This document shows positions 6,896 to 9,202 of a DNA stretch of 9,202 bases, piece by piece. The notes beneath the pieces were generated by a model. That model had not been told where the DNA came from. It searched no databases and worked only from the letters and a program-made list of their open reading frames with translations. Position numbers and translations under genes: made by a program. The stretch is from an uncultured Campylobacteraceae bacterium (GTDB lineage Bacteria > Campylobacterota > Campylobacteria > Campylobacterales > Arcobacteraceae). The DNA is taken from NCBI GenBank assembly GCA_913057765.1, contig CAJXPH010000101.1:1-9202 (forward strand), read 5' to 3'. The first letter of the stretch is position 1; each line of letters begins with the position of its first letter.

Positions 6896-7783
6896 TTAGT
6901 TTTTTGATTTTCCCTGTGCAAACAGAGAATCCATTTTTTGCTCATAATCATGGTAGTTTAACATATCGTAAAGTTCCATTCTAGTTTGCATTAATTCTAA
7001 AGTACCTTCTTGTGTACCTTTTTCTCTTAAGTCTTGGTATACAGTTAAAGCAGCTTTATTCATTGCTCTAAATGCTGATAATGGGTAAAGTACCATTTCA
7101 ATTCCAACAGCACCTAATTCTTCAGTAGTGAACATTGGAGTTGCTCCAAATTCAGTAATGTTTGCTAATACTGGTACACTCATTTGATCAGTAAATTCTT
7201 TGTACTCTTTTAATGTATGAACTGCTTCTGCGAAAATTGCATCTGCTCCAGCTTCAACATATGCTAGTGCACGTGCAACTGCAGCTTCTTGACCTTCAGA
7301 TGCATGTGCATCAGTTCTAGCAATGATATAGAAATCAGGGTCTAATTCCATTTTTGCATCAACAGCAGCTCTGATTCTGTCACACATTTCTTCTGTAGAT
7401 ACTAACTCTTTATTTGGTCTGTGTCCACATCTTTTTGCAGCAACTTGATCTTCAATATGAAGTCCAGCAGCTCCAGATCTGATAAATTCTTTTACTGTAC
7501 GAGCAACATTAAATGCATGTCCCCAACCAGTATCTGCGTCAACGATTACAGGTGTATCACAAATAGAAGTAACTCTTCTGATATCAATACAAACATCTTC
7601 AATCATAGTCATACCTAAATCTGGTAAACCGTAAGATGCATTTGCAATTCCTCCACCTGAAAGGTAGATTGCTTTGTATCCAACTTTTGTAGCTTGTAAT
7701 GCTTGGTATGCATTAATTGTTCCTACGATTTGTAAAGGTCTTTCTTCACTTAAAGCTTGTCTAAATTTTTTTCCTGCGCTCAT
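6896..7783 (-). CDS. prpB: PrpB, 2-methylisocitrate lyase
   Basis: A 295-residue lyase of the isocitrate lyase/PEP mutase superfamily that cleaves 2-methylisocitrate into pyruvate and succinate, the exit step of the cycle. Visible motifs are YLSGGGIANASYGLPDLG (Asp55), the metal-binding VDADTGWG (Asp82, Asp84), the catalytic loop KRCGH (117-121, Cys119) and IIARTDAH (153-160). The KRCGH form and the length distinguish it from isocitrate lyase, which has KKCGH and more than 400 residues. The frame extends upstream to a GTG at 7820-7822, but that codon touches the -10 box; the ATG at 7781-7783, with AAGAAGGA five bases upstream and the typical MSAGKKFRQAL beginning, is the true start. It is the first gene of the prp operon and faces a divergent regulator-like gene. 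Confidence 0.97.
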   Translation of the reverse strand: MSAGKKFRQALSEERPLQIVGTINAYQALQATKVGYKAIYLSGGGIANASYGLPDLGMTMIEDVCIDIRRVTSICDTPVIVDADTGWGHAFNVARTVKEFIRSGAAGLHIEDQVAAKRCGHRPNKELVSTEEMCDRIRAAVDAKMELDPDFYIIARTDAHASEGQEAAVARALAYVEAGADAIFAEAVHTLKEYKEFTDQMSVPVLANITEFGATPMFTTEELGAVGIEMVLYPLSAFRAMNKAALTVYQDLREKGTQEGTLELMQTRMELYDMLNYHDYEQKMDSLFAQGKSKN

Positions 7784-7788
7784 ATATA

Positions 7789-7796
7789 TCCTTCTT
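7789..7796 (-). promoter_or_regulatory. prpB ribosome binding site (decides the start)
   Basis: AAGAAGGA on the minus strand, five bases before the ATG at 7781-7783. It fixes the start of prpB at the MSAGKKF methionine rather than the GTG 13 codons upstream, which has no Shine-Dalgarno and touches the promoter. Confidence 0.88.
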
Positions 7797-7813
7797 AAAT
7801 TTATGTTGATTAA

Positions 7814-7819
7814 ATTATA
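7814..7819 (-). promoter_or_regulatory. -10 box of the prp operon promoter
   Basis: A perfect TATAAT on the minus strand. Transcription would begin near 7807, giving a leader of about 24 bases with the prpB ribosome binding site well placed. There is no good -35: the bases 16-18 upstream read AATACA or close to it, unlike TTGACA. This either reflects the weak -35 typical of Campylobacterota or means that an activator is required. A TACAAT-type box (reverse strand, 7840-7845) lies where the -35 would be. Confidence 0.65.
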
Positions 7820-7839
7820 CACGAGTTTGATATAGATGT

Positions 7840-7930
7840 ATTGTATAGTTTTTGTTTTAGAAAATACAACTTTTTATACGATTAGTGAGATTTGTACAAT
7901 ATTTGTTCTTATGTATTAAAATGGTACAAT
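7840..7930. promoter_or_regulatory. Candidate operators: three TACAAY boxes at 30-bp intervals plus one inverted copy
   Basis: TACAAC at 7865-7870, TACAAT at 7895-7900 and TACAAT at 7925-7930 are in the same orientation at exactly 30-bp intervals, each followed by a T-rich stretch within a few bases. The last two share GTACAAT; the middle one sits in the palindrome TTGTACAA (7892-7899). A fourth, inverted copy (ATTGTA, 7840-7845) lies in the -35 area of prpB. Spacing close to three helical turns would put bound proteins on nearly the same face. The boxes are seen directly; a regulator binding them is inferred, and the one at 7925 may simply be a -10 box. Confidence 0.4.
7922..7930 (+). promoter_or_regulatory. 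Probable extended -10 promoter of the divergent regulator-like gene
   Basis: TGGTACAAT matches an extended -10 (TGnTATAAT with one mismatch). Transcription would start near 7937, about 24 bases before the ATG at 7961, with TAAGG seven bases upstream of that codon. A weak -35 such as TTGTTC lies at 7903-7908. Confidence 0.5.
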
Positions 7931-7960
7931 TATTTCGAAAATATTAGTTAAGGTATTTAC

Positions 7961-8938
7961 ATGACATATAAAAATGGTATAGAGAAGTTTATAGAAATCT
8001 TTAAAAGATCTAATTTAAGTATATCGAAATTTGCATCATTAATACAAAAAGATAGAAGAACAGTAACCTCATGGATAGACAATATCTCTGATATTGAACC
8101 TAATAATGACGTGAAAGATAAAATTTGTAATATATTCAGATATCCAGATTTTATCTGGGAAGATGGGTGTAGTGGTGAAGAGTTTATTAAATCAATTACT
8201 CAGATTCCTCAAAAAGAAGTTCGTATTATTGATGAAGACTATTACGGACGTTTAAGATACATAATGGATCTTGAAAAAAATAGAAGATTTGTAATTCAAG
8301 CACAATTTCCTGGACCTATGTATAGAGATACTGCTGTTAAAAGAGTTTATAGGACAAAAACATCATCAGATATTGAAGAATTAAAACAAGATAGAATAGA
8401 GCAAATGCTTAGATATGATTATGATACTACAGAATGGTATTCTATAAAATCTGTTTTAACATTTTGTTTTGCTTCAATTGGTAACTTTTATACAAAAGAA
8501 GAAAAAGTTAAAATATTAGAGCTTATATATGAATTGTTTAATAATAACTATAATAAGAAGTTGTTTTTATTTGATTCATTTTCTAGAAAAATCTATGGCA
8601 TGGAGACAACTTATATATCTATAAATGTAAAACAAAAAATTCTTTTCTTTAAATCTCCTATTGAGTCTGTTTTTATAGAAATAAGAAATAAGAACTTAGT
8701 TGAAAGAATGCATAAGTATTATTCTTCCCCTGTTGAAGCTCCTTCTCATGTGAATTTTTTAGAATCAGTAAAAATTATAAAAATTCTACAAGATGCAGTT
8801 ATGTATAACAATAGCATACTTCAAGCATATGAAACTATTAATAGAACTACAGATTATGGGGAACTTTTCTATCATAATTTAAGTATTGATTTACAAAAGC
8901 AAGTTTCAGCGCCAAAACCTGGACAAAAAAGGAATTAG
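7961..8938 (+). CDS. Putative HTH-type regulator divergent from the prp operon, C-terminal domain unrecognised
   Basis: A 325-residue protein I cannot assign to a named family. Residues about 19-40 (LSISKFASLIQKDRRTVTSWID) look like a helix-turn-helix: a helix with FASLI, a turn, then a recognition helix RRTVTSWID, as in XRE-like or related domains. The remaining roughly 270 residues are charged and aromatic-rich with no transmembrane segment or signal peptide; FVIQAQFPGPM (110-120), EEKVKILELIYELF (180-193) and a helical C-terminus are visible, but no catalytic motif. It is transcribed away from prpB across a 177-base control region, the classic layout of a local regulator, and lies 4 bases before a TetR-type gene, so the two are probably cotranscribed. 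It lacks the AAA+ domain of sigma-54 activators such as PrpR and does not look like GntR. Control of propionate catabolism is an inference from position. Confidence 0.75.
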   Translation: MTYKNGIEKFIEIFKRSNLSISKFASLIQKDRRTVTSWIDNISDIEPNNDVKDKICNIFRYPDFIWEDGCSGEEFIKSITQIPQKEVRIIDEDYYGRLRYIMDLEKNRRFVIQAQFPGPMYRDTAVKRVYRTKTSSDIEELKQDRIEQMLRYDYDTTEWYSIKSVLTFCFASIGNFYTKEEKVKILELIYELFNNNYNKKLFLFDSFSRKIYGMETTYISINVKQKILFFKSPIESVFIEIRNKNLVERMHKYYSSPVEAPSHVNFLESVKIIKILQDAVMYNNSILQAYETINRTTDYGELFYHNLSIDLQKQVSAPKPGQKRN

Positions 8939-8942
8939 ATAT

Positions 8943-9155
8943 ATGACTACAAAAGAAAAGTTATTATTAGTTACATTCGAAGAAATATATGAAAATGGAT
9001 ATTATTCAACATCTGTTGATAAAATTCTGAAAAAAGCTAGTATGAATAAAGGTTCTATGTATCACTATTTTAAATCAAAAAAAGAATTAGTTCTTGCAGT
9101 AATTGATGCTCATGTCTATGCCTATATTGATAAAAAATATAGTGCAATATTAGAT
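8943..9155 (+). CDS. TetR/AcrR family regulator, N-terminal part (3' end cut by contig end)
   Basis: The first 71 codons of a TetR-type transcription factor; the frame then runs open through the adapter. The N-terminal DNA-binding domain is complete: helix 1 LLLVTFEEIYENGYYST, then SVDKILKKASMNKGSMYHYFKSKKEL, where GSMYHYFKSKKEL is the signature recognition helix and following turn of the family. The ligand-binding domain is missing, so the inducer is unknown. The ATG is 4 bases after the TAG of the upstream regulator-like gene and its Shine-Dalgarno (AAAAAAGGA) lies within the end of that gene, which suggests translational coupling. Many TetR proteins control a neighbouring transporter or enzyme gene that would lie downstream, outside the window. 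Confidence 0.9.
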
Positions 9156-9202
9156 CTGTCTCTTATACACATCTCCGAGCCCACGAGACCAGAGAGGATC
9201 TC
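9156..9202 (-). other. Nextera adapter with i7 index, contaminant
   Basis: CTGTCTCTTATACACATCT and the following bases to 9189 are the reverse complement of the Nextera read-2 adapter. They are followed by CAGAGAGG (9190-9197), which matches my memory of the Nextera i7 index N708, and then ATCTC (9198-9202), the start of the Illumina P7 tail. The whole stretch is library DNA read through from a short insert. Confidence 0.98.

Noticed and set aside
7421..7618. Open frame of 65 codons on the plus strand
   Set aside because: It is antisense within prpB and resembles nothing.
7784..7822. Extended prpB from GTG at 7820-7822
   Set aside because: The 13 extra codons are not family sequence, the codon touches the -10 box, and a strong ribosome binding site marks the ATG at 7781-7783.
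1..9202. Terminal inverted repeats of a transposon or linear element
   Set aside because: The repeats are sequencing adapter; no transposase, integrase or target duplication is present.
1..9202. CRISPR array, tRNA or rRNA gene
   Set aside because: No regularly spaced direct repeats, cloverleaf-like sequence or conserved rRNA segment was seen by eye on either strand.

Overview
The window looks like a short draft contig from an AT-rich member of the Campylobacterota, most likely an Arcobacter-type organism. The lineage is inferred from the base composition, the style of the sensor kinase and GAF-GGDEF proteins, and the prpB-prpC-acnD-prpF gene set; no marker gene is present to prove it. Both ends are untrimmed Nextera (Tn5) sequencing adapter (1-30 and 9156-9202, the latter with what looks like an 8-base i7 index), so the true genomic sequence is about 31-9155 and the genes at both edges are cut by the contig end, not by biology.

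Layout. (i) 32-580, plus strand: the C-terminal part of a sensor histidine kinase. (ii) 582-1583, minus strand: a GAF-GGDEF diguanylate cyclase converging on the kinase with one base between the stop codons. Its reading frame has no ATG, GTG or TTG before the GAF domain, so its start is a puzzle (probably ATA at 1583, or a mutated start). (iii) 1650-1687: a strong terminator closing the propionate operon. (iv) 7783 down to 1723, minus strand: prpB, prpC, acnD, prpF, a complete core of the 2-methylcitrate cycle in its AcnD/PrpF form (no prpD, and no prpE in the window). (v) 7784-7960: a divergent control region with a perfect TATAAT -10 for prpB, a likely promoter for the opposite gene, and three TACAAY boxes at exactly 30-bp intervals. 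(vi) 7961-8938, plus strand: a 325-residue protein with a helix-turn-helix-like N-terminus and an unrecognised C-terminal part, followed 4 bases later by (vii) the first 71 codons of a TetR/AcrR-type regulator, cut by the contig end.

How the genes work together. PrpC condenses propionyl-CoA with oxaloacetate to 2-methylcitrate; AcnD dehydrates it to a 2-methylaconitate isomer; PrpF isomerises this to the form that an aconitase can hydrate to 2-methylisocitrate; PrpB cleaves that to pyruvate and succinate. The divergent 325-residue protein sits where a propionate regulator is expected but does not resemble the sigma-54 activator PrpR or a GntR repressor, so it is the best candidate here for something undescribed. 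The two long intercistronic gaps inside the operon each hold a hairpin (terminator-like between prpC and acnD, two mutually exclusive hairpins between acnD and prpF), which suggests stepped expression along the operon.
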